Assembly (NCBI GenBank): GCA_963556195.1
Contig: OY744519.1
Span: 105,318,500 to 105,382,499, forward strand
Source: Sepiola atlantica
Lineage: Eukaryota; Mollusca; Cephalopoda; Sepiida; Sepiolidae
Direction: 5' to 3'
DNA: 64,000 bases
The position numbers and the translations under genes are program-made. Position 1 is the first letter of the stretch, and every line of letters starts with the position of its first letter. Positions 45,861 through 57,780 of the stretch are shown here, in pieces. The notes below the pieces were generated by a model. The model saw only the letters and a list, made by a program, of their open reading frames with translations, was not told the origin of the DNA and ran no database searches.

Positions 45861-45965
45861 AATTTAACTTGAATAAATTGCCTTTTTGGCGGAATATACC
45901 TTGCTCTGAGCAATTGAATTGAATTTTGATTTGGCTTTTGCTTCTCTAATTCCTTTCCATTCTTC

Positions 45966-45968
<3 letters not shown>

Positions 45969-46054
<86 letters not shown>
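45969..46054. repeat. (TA)n microsatellite, 43 units
   Basis: One of the longest TA tracts in the window. Confidence 0.95.
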
Positions 46055-46058
<4 letters not shown>

Positions 46059-46655
46059 GGTGCATAACGTAAGGTATGTGTATATGTTTATTTTAAGGAC
46101 CTGTAAGTGGTCCGAGAAAAAGACACGTACTTGGGATAAAGTGAAAGAAGTATATAGAAGAAAGTATAAATACAGCATATAAAGAGTGTTTGAACTTCTG
46201 TCTGACTGTCAGTATTAGACCGGGGTAGTTCCGAGAGGCATGTGCTCCCCGTATTTATAGTGAAGCGGAAGAGTGCATGTGTTCGTAAGGTAGGTACAAT
46301 AACAGTTTATATTTCTATGTATAAGACCCCCTCCTAAACAAATTAACGGATCATTATAACTTTTTGAACACCGCTGCAAGTTCAAAATATGGGTAATGTA
46401 GGCTATATTTTGTTTAATTCAGTGTTATGTATAGGGTGCAAACAAGGGGCGAAAGCTCTCTGTGAAAATGTTGATAAGTCCGATTTAAGTGAAATTTTAA
46501 CAATAGGTATTATACATCAATTAAAAAATATTCCATAAATTTAAGTTACTTTAGGGGCTTTTAAATGGATAATATGAATACACACTTCTATTTGAAAATT
46601 CGAATATTTTAGATGTGCATTAAATTTGATCCAAAGTTATTATACACCTAAATAT
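46055..46655. other. Unrecognised DNA
   Basis: No gene or repeat partner. Confidence 0.4.
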
Positions 46656-46659
46656 TCTC

Positions 46660-46888
46660 AGAATGTTGGTTTCTTCTTCAAACTCCTTCAACTTGAACCT
46701 TACAATTTAGATATGCTTTTGAATTAAAATCATATGATAGATTTTAGTACAAATAGGAATAAGGATTTTAGACATGAATTAAGTAGCCTTTTATCTTTAG
46801 TTAGATCCACGTAAAACATAAAAGGGTGGTGCAAAACTTCTATGTTCGGGAAATTCATTTTACCCGTTCTAGTACAGGTCTTCTTATA

Positions 46889-46941
<53 letters not shown>
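46660..46941 (+). repeat. Dispersed repeat, partner at 19420-19680, plus (TA)n
   Basis: Ordered match to 19420-19680 (TTTCTTCTTCA, TGATAGATTTT, AAGGATTTTAGACATGAATT, GGTGNAAAACT, TTCGGGAAATT), ending in a TA tract at 46890-46941. Downstream, CCTGAGGAAATG...GACAGAAAA is a possible decayed hammerhead-like core. Confidence 0.75.
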
Positions 46942-46944
<3 letters not shown>

Positions 46945-49195
46945 GAGGAAATGTTATTAAACAAATAAAAAGACAGAAAATACAGCTATATATATTGAGA
47001 TAGTAAAGGTAAAAAAAGACATCGTTTTTAAACGTACGTGCTTTGAAAAATCTTTCGTGGAATCAATCATATCCGCTAAATAATGGCCGATGGTCAACTG
47101 AGAGAAAGCCAAGCTAATCCAGCTTGTGTAATCAGGTGAACGTGTTATAATTATATACCTTGATCTGGCAATTAACTTTTCATTTCTTTTCTCGTCCTTC
47201 AGTGTGTCAGTGATAAATTATGATGTTAATAAAAAATGTGAGGAAAATACAATTGAAAACAGATTCATACGAAGGTCTTTTAATAAATCCGGATTCTGCA
47301 TTGCTTGAAGCTCGTTCATAGCGAAGATTAGTTTGATTCTCATGGCAATATTTTTTGGGGGACTTTTCTAAATAAAAGTGTATCAAACTAAGTGCCCCAG
47401 GCTTGAACATAGATCAGTCATCACATTATTGGTGGCTGAGAATAACGAACCTCGTGACATTTACAGAATAAAATACTCAACGATCTACAAAAAACCCCGA
47501 CAAATCAGAATCAAGTATTGATTTTGTAGGAAAAAAGCTATCAACGATAAAGAGACTAACTTTGCTTTATATATTAGATATGAATCCTGTTAAGATTCTG
47601 GGCTATATTCCTATCATGGGTATGGGTAAAAGTAGAGTGGTGCGGCTGATGGCCTTTTGGTTCCATAGTAATCAGCGGCTCTGCCATCAGGATTCCACTC
47701 CATGCACCACAAATGGCCAATAAGTGGCTGGTATAGTAGGATATAGGTCTCATTATTCTATTGAGGTACAGCAGTCCTATTTTACAGCCAAACCGACAGG
47801 TTGATCATTAAACTAAAACGCTGGCGGTAAAAAAAAACAATTGCAACTTAAAGGACGCCATTGTTGACATTTGTAACTAGCAACATTTATTTTTCTATTT
47901 TGAATAGTACACACTTGGAAAGCAAAGGGTATTTCAAATTTCATCAATGAAATTCGTTTCATCTCTTTTTTCTTCAACATAGTATTCTTATGCTGTGTTG
48001 ATGTCGAGTTTATAATGTTGTTATGCTCACGCGTAGCGTTTCTGCCTTCGATCGATTACAAGAACATGGATCTTTTTTCAAAATGGATGTTTTATTCTCA
48101 GAAAAAATATATCTGTAGAAATCAATTACAGACTACCATAAAAGCGATATATAGGTATAATTACCCACATGACAAAAATAGTGAGAGAAATAGTGTTTGT
48201 GAAATACAAAGGAAGAGAAGTAGAAAAAGAGGATGAGATACCATAATAACCCTTTAACTCCCCCTACCACACCCTCCACCTGGGGATTTGATCTGAGAAC
48301 CTACTTCACACCGTTCGACAGTTATCAAACTCGGTAGGGGAAAGAGACAATCTACACTCTAACGTCAATCACTTTCTTTCTCGCTGTTGGTTAAATATAT
48401 TTCTCTCTCTTGACTGTTTTAATTATGGAGGACATGCTTATCTCTCTCATGTGAATAAAACATCCATTCTAAATAAGACTTGTGTGCACGTACTCGATTA
48501 AATGAAGAGACAACAAATGTTGGTTCTGACAGCAAGTGTCTATATTATATTATACATACAGCATCTAAAAAGTGTAAACTATATGTCATTTAGTATTGTA
48601 AATAAACGTTAGTAGAGGTTCTAGTTAAAACGACAACTGACTGATATAGAAATGTACTAAGTAAAGAAAAGTACATCGCAATTATCGTAATTTTCTGTAA
48701 AAATCAGTTGGTTGTTTCATGTATGTAACAGTATAGCACTTACTAGCATTTAGGTATAAATATCGCTCTAGTATTTTTATAACTTTTGTTCATCCCAAAC
48801 AAGACATATTGCCACCGAAGCGCAAGAGGATACAATGAAAGGGACCATCACATTTCAATTTCTGCATGTGATTACGGTCGGATCAGTTCTTTCTCCAGAG
48901 TTCTTTAAAACTGGGTTTAAGTTTAATCGGTTGGATAATATGTTTTTGCTACTATCCGTGTTTCCGCCATCTCCTTCTTCCCTTAGAAATGTCTCTATGG
49001 CTACGGATAGTCTATATAAGCTATACTATTTCTCCATCACTCCAAACCAAAACTCGGTCAAATCATATGAAAACTAGCAGTTACAATAGATGACCTAGGG
49101 GTAGAATATACATTATAGATTTAAGTTACTAACACTAATTAATCAACCAATTATTATTATTATTAAAAGTAGCAAAGTGCAAACAATCAAGAAAA
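46942..49195. other. Unrecognised DNA
   Basis: Short ORFs (47207-47410 on the minus strand, 48015-48236 and 48835-49077 on the plus strand) lack recognisable domains. Confidence 0.4.
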
Positions 49196-49199
49196 AAAG

Positions 49200-49570
49200 A
49201 CCAATATATTGCATCTATATACCGTCTGAATGTTTGTCCAAAGCGACTGAAAAGCTGGATATTGTAGCCATTATGACGACCTTATCTGGAGAATCTCGTC
49301 AGCATCCTGGTTGCCCACTGTTGATCACGCTTTGGGTTTAAAATATCTTGTTGAAGATGAGAATGTGTTGCGTGGGTGGCATATTCAAGAATGGGACGTT
49401 CCAGCGTTACATATAGGGGACGAAAAACATCTGTTGTCAGGCTTAGAATGTCCGGATCAGGGAGATAACCCGCCTGGTTTTGCTTGCCATATTGAAACAG
49501 TGACATGTCAGCTTGAAGGAGTTCCCCACAACTGTAGCAAGAACCATTGCATTAGCAACGATGTTTAGTG
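49200..49570 (-). pseudogene. LINE reverse-transcriptase C-terminal fragment (CR1/Jockey-like)
   Basis: The minus strand reads FRPLYVTLERPILEYATHAT, then HSHLQQDI and RDQQWATRMLTRFSR. This matches the LYxTLVRPxLEYxxxxWSPYLxxDIxxLExxQRRATRMV block that follows the RT palm in CR1, Jockey and related LINEs. The frame is open for only about 75 codons. The upstream RT motifs and the tail are unrecognisable. Plus-strand frames here are shadows. Confidence 0.65.
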
Positions 49571-50130
49571 GTCGATATGGAAAACCTATGTTAAAGTGGT
49601 CAAATAACTGATAGGGAGATGACTGAATTTTGCAAATGTACTTAAAAGCTAAACAGTAATATTTACGAAGGCGATAGTTAACTGATAAAGTGCAAAGCCT
49701 TTCCAACAGGAGTAATCATCCAAAGATGCAAATATTGTTTATTAAGATGTTTTTTTTTACACACAATTATTTGCATGTCCCACTCTATCGATATCCAGCA
49801 TATCTAGGTTTTTATATATTCGCGATGGAATCCGAATTTATTATCATTGAACCAAAATGCCTTAGATAAAAATACAATTGCAAATTAAAGGAAGCCATTT
49901 TAAGCCTCCTAAACCGACACATTCTATTTACTATTTGGTAGAGTATATCTAAAAAGGTAAAAGCTTTTACAATTTAGTGGGTGCAAATCGGTCAACCTGT
50001 TTATACATTTCGATATTTTTATTGCTGCTATATTTCGGCCGATAGTTATTAAAATTTAGTAAAAATGAATCCGACTTGGAAAATTGCTCTGCTTTGGCAG
50101 CTGCCTACTGACATAATATAACACAGAAGG
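49571..50130. other. Unrecognised DNA
   Basis: May include decayed LINE or LTR element sequence; nothing specific can be aligned. Confidence 0.35.
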
Positions 50131-50244
50131 AACTTTTACCTTCTACAGAACCGGCTGACGTATTGTATAGATACCATATTCGGGTGAAAAGCATTGATGC
50201 TGTGCTGCTGTCTGAATTGCAAATAACTGAAGGGGTATGAGATA

Positions 50245-50652
50245 GGTGATGTTGTATGGATTAAGACCCCACGCAGTAAGTGCACGACAAAACTTGGAAC
50301 TGGACACGTAACCAATGTGATTAGAGAGCAGTTGAGGCGAGTCGATGGAAGACTTCGTTATGTTAGAGATCTGTGCCATTTTGTACAATCGCCTCCCTTC
50401 GACGTCGAAGACAATACAGAAGATAGTGAACGGCCGATCTACTTGGGGTCAGAGCCACTAAATGATCTCACTGATGTCATTATCTTGACGGCAGATTCTG
50501 ATGTGCCTAATGAAATCTCTTTTAAGGAAGAAATTAAAACAGTGCCACTTCAGAGGAGCACTCGAAACAAAGGACCGCGCCCGCAGTTTCATTTTAGTGA
50601 TCAGGAGATCAGGAGAGAGTGTGAAAAATGTGATGATCCTCATCTGAAATAG
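50245..50652 (+). pseudogene. Ty3/Gypsy integrase C-terminal remnant
   Basis: The frame reads GDVVWIKTPRSKCTTKLGTG, HVTNVIREQLRRVDGRLRYV, RDL, then an acidic linker and QRSTRNKGPRPQFHF near the end. This is the SH3-like C-terminal domain plus tail of Gypsy integrases (basic RSTRxxxPP-type ending). The catalytic core upstream and any LTR downstream were not recognised. The stop is at 50650-50652. It is unrelated in sequence to the integrase tail at 15737-16234, so it is a different Gypsy family. Confidence 0.7.
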
Positions 50653-51540
50653 TAAATTGCAAAATCGGTGGTTCTAAAAAGAAAAACCCTACATTATATT
50701 TTATGCCGGAGTTTTTCTCCCCGAATGTATTAAGAAAATGTTTTCATATCCCTATTTATTCAACATATGCGTTTAACCAAGCTAACACAAGTTGACTTTC
50801 TTTGAAACAACAAGTCTACATTAAAGCAGATGGAAAAAATTCTTACATGCAAAATAGTATGTAATGCTTAAAGCTTAATTTCAGTAGATAATTTATTTAT
50901 TTTAACAAAAATACATTGTTTTTTTTTATAAATAAATATATATCATAGATATAAAGATTTATATTTATACAAACATTATTTGTCTACACAATTGTAAAAC
51001 ATATTTCGGTCATAGATGTAGGTATCTAGATCTGTTCAAAGCCAACGTCTTTTCTTAACAGTTTCATTCAATAGAATTAACAACATTATTCTCTTATACT
51101 GTACACGTGATTAGCTCATAAAAACTATTAAAACCACTTATAATATTACTAAATGTTAAGTTATTAATTAATTAATTAATTAATACTTAAATTTTTAAAA
51201 TAATTATTTTTTAATTAATTTACATTTGGGTGAATCATCTAGAACTCTAACTTAAATTATCGAGTGGAGGTTAAAACAGAAAGATCTGCATACAATAACT
51301 CCAATATACAGTTATTTGCGGAATCGAAATGTAAGCAAATATATATGTGTCCTACGAACACTCACATACACACATAATCACGTGTATACACATACACACA
51401 CGCGCAGACAACGCGTAGACGCACGAAGGCGTCAGGTCAGTTCGAATCAACCAAAATATTTAGAAAAAATAAATATATCTAAAAAATAAATCATGTGAGA
51501 TTTTTACTTTAATGTATCTCAAATATTTTGGGCTTTACAA
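50653..51540. other. AT-rich DNA, nothing recognised
   Basis: No gene signal; short (TTAA)n at about 51164-51184. Confidence 0.5.
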
Positions 51541-51543
51541 ATC

Positions 51544-51545
<2 letters not shown>

Positions 51546-51616
<71 letters not shown>

Positions 51617-51829
51617 GTTCAAATATATTTACATAATGAATAAAAAAACAATGTTTTCATTGCAAAATCGCTCAATACAAAGTAGAGTATTTATAACATT
51701 TAATAAACATTGGTAGTTATCTAAACTAATCACCCCGTGCTTCAACTGCTCAGAGTATTCTCAAGGCTGTCTTGTAAAGATGGGTAGTTGAATAACGAAT
51801 TGATGTGTACACTGTCACCAACGTTTATT

Positions 51830-51834
<5 letters not shown>
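51546..51834. repeat. (TA)n plus imperfect hairpin repeat, related to 61975-62234
   Basis: The TA tract (51546-51610) is followed by AAAGTTCAAATATATT, ATCGCTCAATACAAAGTAGA and AATAAACATTGGTAG. These blocks also occur in order at 61983-62080. Segment 51701-51834 folds back on itself (AATAAACATTGGT at the left and its complement, ACCAACGTTTATT, at the right). Confidence 0.65.
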
Positions 51835-51871
<37 letters not shown>

Positions 51872-51874
<3 letters not shown>

Positions 51875-53226
51875 GGTGACCCAAAAAAACGGGCCCCAAA
51901 TCAAATTAGGCCCCGTTTCTTACTGTTTCGTCCGAATGAAATAAAATTTGGGGCATAACTAGTTTATTATATTCACAACATCATATCAAAACACTAGGGT
52001 CTTTGGCCTTTTTTTCTTTGTTCTACAGCATGTGTTCTAGATGGACTCCTTTTTGCTCCGTACATTTCTTGATGCGCAGAACGAAGTTGTCTATGACGTT
52101 CTTACAGACTGAATTGGGAATGGCTCTCATCTCCTCCGTGATGGCTTCCTTGAGTTCCGTGATGGTTCTGGGTTTCCCTGCGTACATTCTGTCCTTAAGA
52201 TAGCTCCAAAGGAAATAATCTGGGGGGGGGGGGCTTAGGTCCGGGCTATGGGGTGGCCACTCAAAATTACTCTTGAGACTGATCACTCGGCCTCCGAAGT
52301 TCTCTTTTAGCCAATCTCGGGACAAGTTTGAGGTGTGAGAACTTGCTCCGTCTTGCTGGAACCAGAACTTGCTCATGAGCGACGGGTAGAGGGTCTGGAG
52401 CTCACTCTTGAAGGTTTTGAGGACCTTCTCATACCGCTCCTTGGTTACTGTAAATGCTGCGCCAGATTCTTCGATGAAGATTGGTCCGATGATGCCTCTG
52501 ACCGAGATTGCAGCCGACACCGTGCACTTAGGAGAGTGCAGCGGTTTTGTGGCTACTTCATTGGGTCTGGAGGATCCCCAGAAGATATTTGTTTTTGAGT
52601 TCGACTTTCCGTCAAGATGGAAGTGGGCTTCATCTGAGATCCAAAGGAGGTTAAGGAAACCTGGTGTCTCCTCGATCTTATCGAGCATCTTGACTGCCAT
52701 AGCGCTCCTCTGCTTCTTGTCTGAGGCTGTAAGGGTCTGCAACGTCTGTATTCTGTATTGGTAAGCCCTGATATCGTTCACAAGTACTCTCCTGCGAGTC
52801 TCACAGGAGATATCGAGGGACTGACTTCGCTTACGCACAGAGCGTTTCAGACTCCCCTCTCACACTTTCGACCAGCTCGGCTGTCCGCTTCTCGGGCTGT
52901 GTCGAGTGGCTTAGACGGTTCTCACTTGCAGCGTTGAAGTTCTCTACGATCCCATACTTCTCGAAGTGGTCCACCCAGTTCTGAATTCTGCTTTTGGGTG
53001 GAGCCTTTTCACATCCGAACTGATGCATGAAACTGCCATGGGTTTTCTTAAACGAGCCTGTCTTGTAGTAAAATTTACCACAGTGTATTCTTTGTCTCGG
53101 CTCCCACTGAGGTATTGTGTACTCACGGTCGTTGATTCTGCCATGTCCTGTAAAATAAGGGCAATCGGTGAATAAATAAAGGAGATATCACATAAAGTGT
53201 ACACGGGGCTCGTTTTTTTAGTCACC

Positions 53227-53229
<3 letters not shown>
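51872..53229 (-). mobile_element. Second mariner-type DNA transposon, nearly intact
   Basis: Terminal inverted repeats of about 25 bp: CAGGGTGACCCAAAAAAACG at the left and, reverse-complemented, CAGGGTGACTAAAAAAACGA at the right. TA target duplications lie at 51870-51871 and 53230-53231, inside TA microsatellites. Total 1358 bp. It encodes a DDD transposase on the minus strand with only two frameshifts. Confidence 0.92.
52023..53144 (-). pseudogene. DDD mariner-type transposase
   Basis: The start is the ATG at 53144-53142 (MAESTTVSTQYL). A one-base shift near 53070 changes frame into FKKTHG and MHQFGCEKAPPKSRIQNWVD (DNA-binding HTH). A second shift near 52855 leads into the long open frame RKRSQSLDISCETRRRVLVN, which runs 271 codons to TAG at 52025-52023. 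Catalytic aspartates are ISDEAHF (D at 52634-52632), FQQDGASS (D at 52352-52350) and PPPPDYFLW (D at 52220-52218). The last two are 43 residues apart. A run of 12 G on the plus strand codes for the PPPP, so homopolymer growth may have lengthened an original DD41D spacing. Family-level name uncertain. Confidence 0.9.
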
Positions 53230-53266
<37 letters not shown>

Positions 53267-53431
53267 TAAGATTCAGACCAAATTAATAAAATTATAAGAA
53301 ATGAAACAAGAGGCATAAGATGTACAAAAATTCTTTAAAAAACATATTTTAATACTAGTATAGTCCTCACGGATGCAAAAAATTAAATATATATATATAT
53401 ATACATATACATGTATACACATATACACACA

Positions 53432-53467
<36 letters not shown>

Positions 53468-53470
<3 letters not shown>

Positions 53471-53699
53471 GGTGTCTCAAAAAAATGTACTCACTCTTAG
53501 AATGGCATATACAAAGTACAGGGTGTCTCAAAAAATGTACTCACTCTTAGAATGGCATATACAAAGTACAGGGTGTCTCAAAAAAATGTACTCACTCTTA
53601 GAATGGCAAAATGTGCAGAAGATGTCGAGTTTGCACACAAAATTGTGTGGAGCGATGAAGCAAAGTTTTCTCGTGAGTACATTTTTTTGAGACACCCTG
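53468..53699 (+). mobile_element. 232-bp deletion derivative of a third mariner-type family
   Basis: Perfect 27-bp terminal inverted repeats, CAGGGTGTCTCAAAAAAATG plus TACTCAC, with TA duplications (53466-53467 and 53700-53701). The left end is triplicated: units begin at 53468, 53519 and 53569 (51 and 50 bp apart). The remaining interior encodes MAKCAEDVEFAHKIVWSDEA then KFSR, which includes the first catalytic-aspartate box (WSDEAKF) of a mariner transposase, before the right end. Non-autonomous. Confidence 0.92.
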
Positions 53700-53878
53700 T
53701 ATTAGCACTTGGATAAAGATAAAAGATTCATAATGAAATGAAAATTAAGATTTAAAATTAAAATATTGTATAAATTAAAATCTAGGTAAGAGTAAACCCC
53801 ACTCTATATAAGGTCACTCACAAACGCATACTCGTATCTAGATAATTTTACATACACAAAGTATGCAAAGCAACACCC

Positions 53879-53880
<2 letters not shown>

Positions 53881-53956
<76 letters not shown>
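53881..53956. repeat. (TA)n microsatellite, 38 units
   Basis: Long TA tract. Sequence 53702-53880 is AT-rich without features. Confidence 0.95.
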
Positions 53957-53958
<2 letters not shown>

Positions 53959-54619
53959 ACTTTGAGAAGGTTGTCACACATTTCCATTCTATGGACGCCA
54001 GGTGCACACGTTGACCTCACGATATTATTGTTTCCTCTTTGGATAGAACATGTACTACACATTGATCCTAGACCGAAGGCCAACAAAGTGTATTTTAGTT
54101 CGAATTTAACATTAGACACGCCAGCGAATTTAGATGAAATTTAAAAAATTACTCCTTGGTAGTGTATCTTCGGAGATCGAGCGATCCCATTTATAAAGAT
54201 ATAGGTAAGGGTGATAACGTAAGTACGATCATGAAATTTTCTTAGCTTTTTATTTTATAAAATAATTCTTGATTAAATTGTGTTTTTATGAAAATGATAG
54301 ATTAGAGGCAGGTGAGTAATGGTGGCCCTAACAATGTATTGATATGCATACACTTTATTTTGAGAAACGTTTGGTGAAATAAAAAAACGGCCTTATTATT
54401 CTGACTTCATTTTCTTCTCAATTTAATCGATAGCTTGAAAAAAATAATTAATTCAATAAATAACAACATACAATAGTTTATTTATAAAATTATCGTTTTC
54501 AAAACCAATATTCAAATATTAAGAAGTTTCATTGGATGTCTTGCTGCCTTGGCAGGCTGAGGGTTGGCTCAAAGCGTTTACATGAATAGCGGCGGTGGAC
54601 AGGCGCTCGTAAAAACAAG
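53957..54619. other. Unrecognised DNA
   Basis: The ORF at 53863-54144 is mainly the microsatellite translation plus chance sequence. Confidence 0.4.
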
Positions 54620-54623
54620 TCAA

Positions 54624-54896
54624 TTAACGATACACCCCTGTGTAGCGTGTCATTAAGAGACACAGGCGGTTGACGAAGTCCCGCATCGCAGAACCTATTG
54701 CTCCACTCGTTTCTATGTCGATCGGCTGGAACACAAATCTGTCGAAAAAAAACCGGCGTGTATTTTGATCGCTACTACGTGCTACGTGTCCAGGGATTGT
54801 CTCTGATTCTGTTACTGACGAAGGCGAAAAAGTGTCGACGCGATAATTAAACTGACTTTTGCTTACTTTATTTTGTTTTTGGATCTTACAAAACAT
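54624..54896 (-). pseudogene. Retroelement-associated RT C-terminal fragment
   Basis: The minus strand reads FVFQPIDIETSGAIGSAMRD followed by FVNRLCLLMTRYTG. It resembles the block (F.P.AVET.G..G..A..F...L..R) found just after reverse transcriptase in a retroelement family common in cnidarian and mollusc genomes. Upstream on the same strand, VDTFSPSSVTESETIPGHVA precedes it. Only about 90 codons are open and no RT motif remains. Confidence 0.5.
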
Positions 54897-54899
54897 CAG

Positions 54900-57590
54900 T
54901 TCATTTGATATTGGGTATCAGAAGTTCCCTACCTCCATTACATTAATAGCAAACCGTTGCTAAGTTATTTTTTCTGATTCTATTTGGTGCAAGTCGTAAG
55001 CATTTCTTTCTAAATCATTTACCCGTACACAAGTAATTTATTTGACGACTCCTTTCCTTACAAACTGAATTAAACTATGCTATATTGGATTCGGTTCAGG
55101 TCCATAAACTGAAACAAGATACCCGTAGACGTCATGCCGTCGAAACGAGGTGTGTGAAACACTTCAGCCAATTTATAGAACGCTACTGTCAAATCTTACT
55201 TGATGATTTTCGGACATAATTTAGGATATAGAAGCATATACAGATACATACAGATAATACACACATGTCTGTCTACACAACATACCTCAGGTTGACCCTC
55301 GTTCAGTTTTCAGAGACAAGGGATATGCCGTGTGAGAATGCCTGAGCAGAGATTCTACAGTGAGTCTATAGTGAAGAAACGGTGAAACGCCAAGGAAAAG
55401 TGAAATACGACTGGATACACAAGTTATGATTTTTGCTATCACTGATATTTACTACTTTAATACTAGTTTCACAACCAGTACTTGGGAGTCTATTCTATCT
55501 TATCATTTAACCCATAGCTGGTAGGGAGTTATATAGATTCATACCTTTCCCATATTCAAATAAAAAATTGTACTTGATGTCTCCCTGCTAATCATACAGT
55601 ATTATAAGGTGACGATCAATGGAAGGCCTTCGGATCCAGAGATTACGGTCGATGCCTTTATTTTTCTTGGTCTCCTACAACCCTATAATCGATCTTCCTT
55701 CGCAATTTCTTTTCTTTTTTGTTCTTAATCATTATCGTCTCTTTATTCTACGAATACTACTACTTATACTACTACTACTACTACTAATGATAATTCTTAT
55801 TTCTGTAATACATTCCATTTTTCTTATTGTTCATATTTTCTTATTTTCCTTCAGTTTATTGAATAATTTGAATAGACAGTATCTTCCGTTTCGATATGGC
55901 ACTCATAGAACTTATTTTTACTTAAAGCCATGCTTTTGTACTAAAGAAAAGTAACGTTAAAAACAGTAAATGTTGATTACTTAAATTCGTACACTCGAAA
56001 CGCTAACAAAACAAGTCGATCAGAGAAAAAGGACATGGCTGATATATTAATAAATCCAGAAGGGGAGATAGCTCCAAGTTTGACTTTTTTTAAATTAAAA
56101 TAAAAAAGTAAAATAATGTTTTCTTCGCTTTTACTTACCTACGGGTACTGGCACATTGTGCCTTTCCCCTTTCAAGAAAATTAAAAAAATGTTGTCACTG
56201 ACAATTCATATAGTCATTTTCATTATTATTATTATGATTTTCTCGTCACTGTATGGACTCTACCTGACTCTATGACCAATCAGTAGAAATCAGGAAGCAG
56301 CCTCTTTCAACCCATTACCTCTGAACTTTCATTTAATAACATTTCGTCTTAATTAGCTTCTGGTGGTGTTATTTATTTTTGGCGCTTGAAAACAATTACA
56401 ATTGTGCTGTTCTTCTATACAAAAATATAATAACATTGAATGCAACTTTTTAAATCTAGCAAGTTAACGAATAACTGTGACCAAAGAGAAAGGCTTCGTG
56501 CAGACCAGACAATCGTCCGACTGGTTTAATAACAAGAACTACAAAAACAAAAGTCAGTTTATTGAATTAGCATATCATTTCATCTCATCTTTTTTCTTCT
56601 TACACTTATACTAATACAACATCGAATAGACAGAAAACAAATTACTATTAGCATAAGATGTCCATACCTAATATGCATACAAACAAACAAAAATCCAAGT
56701 TAAGCATAGCCTCCTCATTAGAGGCAAGTACAAATGCTGAATAATAAGAGCCCACTTCTACAGACGAACACGCTGAACACCGAAACGTGCCAATTGCCAC
56801 GGAACGTCCACGAGACCTCAAAGAAAATAATTATTTCATCAGGATGTAATTGCTTCGAACTTAAGTAGCTACTTCCCTTTAGATTAACCGCTTTTGTGGT
56901 GTTTTTAGTATCCATGGAATATTAATAAACACACATGATATCGCTAAAACTAAATGGATAATCGTCTGATCGGTATAGTGTGACGAGATATAAAGGTTGT
57001 TGTCAATTTTGGCGGGAAAACATATCAACAGTAATGGCGCCAACTGGTTTGGGACAAGGTCTGCGAGAAGCTCGTTAATAGCTGTTGATATAGAAATGAA
57101 TACAACATGAATAATGAAGGAAAAATACTGTCAGTCGCTCTGGGGAAATTATCACTAATGAAATAAACCATTAAAAGTGAGGATATGAATGGGAAGCGAC
57201 GGGGAAATAAATAGATAAGGGCCGTTTGTACAGGTCGAATTTATGTTCTATCTTTTCGTGTCTTTCATAAAATGGCGGGTTGTGTCTACGTATTTGGAGA
57301 GATGCTAACATAAATATATAAGTCATTTATCAGTTAAGGATATATCTTATAAAGACCAATATTAAATGTATAAATTAGTCAACGCTATCTGATTTTAATT
57401 TTACTGTAGATTTGTGACAAAAAGGACGGAACTACTTCTGCCAAGAGAGGCAGTGATACATTTAACTAGTAGAACAACACGGCGTTGTCCGGAATCAAAT
57501 TCAGAGAACTTACCCCCCCCCCCAAAAAAAAAAACACTAGTCTAAAACTCTTGTGATCGTTTTTTTTTTAGTTTTGTCCAAGTTTTCTTG
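54900..57590. other. Unrecognised DNA
   Basis: Low-complexity (TAC/ACT)n at 55756-55785 and a C/A homopolymer run at 57512-57534. No gene, element or RNA motif was identified in nearly 2.7 kb. ORF 55619-55954 is Leu/Ile/Phe-rich over low complexity. Confidence 0.45.
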
Positions 57591-57594
57591 TTTC

Positions 57595-57780
57595 CCCACG
57601 AGAGCAGAGTTAGACACAAGGTAGGTTTTTAATGTTGAGAAAATTCAATCTCTCCCAACGGAAGCATCCTGGATTGAGACAGCGCAAAAAAATGTCTACG
57701 TCTAGAAAAGCTCTGCCTTCACTGACTGAAGACAGAAAATATAGCGTTTAGTATCAGAACAGATAGTACACTTTGATGCT
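57595..57780. repeat. Dispersed repeat, partner at 12605-12800
   Basis: See shared blocks CCCACG, GTTAGA, GGTTTTTAA, CACTGACTGAAGACAGAAAA and GTACACTTTG. Same orientation. Confidence 0.65.

Larger units (their letters stand above)
44690..45925. mobile_element. 1.2-kb element with inverted hammerhead-bearing ends
   Basis: 44700-44810 and 45813-45925 are inverted copies: TTCAA...TTGCTCA, a short variable part, TTCCTTAAGCC, CTTTTCAAAGAT, AAAATCTTATCATCAG. Inside, inverted 45-bp arms (45290-45340 and 45410-45460) flank a TA tract (45355-45410). GGTGTCCGGTGAAAGGAG and its relative GGACTTTTCGACACCGGACT lie on opposite sides. No reverse transcriptase is encoded. The layout suggests a non-autonomous Penelope-like element or retrozyme, by inference. 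ORFs at 45027-45821 have no known domain. Confidence 0.6.

Noticed and set aside
54824..54845. CTGACGAAGGCGAAA on the plus strand
   Set aside because: It resembles a hammerhead core but leaves no room for stem II.
57035..57050. TGGCGCCAACT as a possible retroelement primer-binding site
   Set aside because: No LTR or TG...CA termini found on either side.
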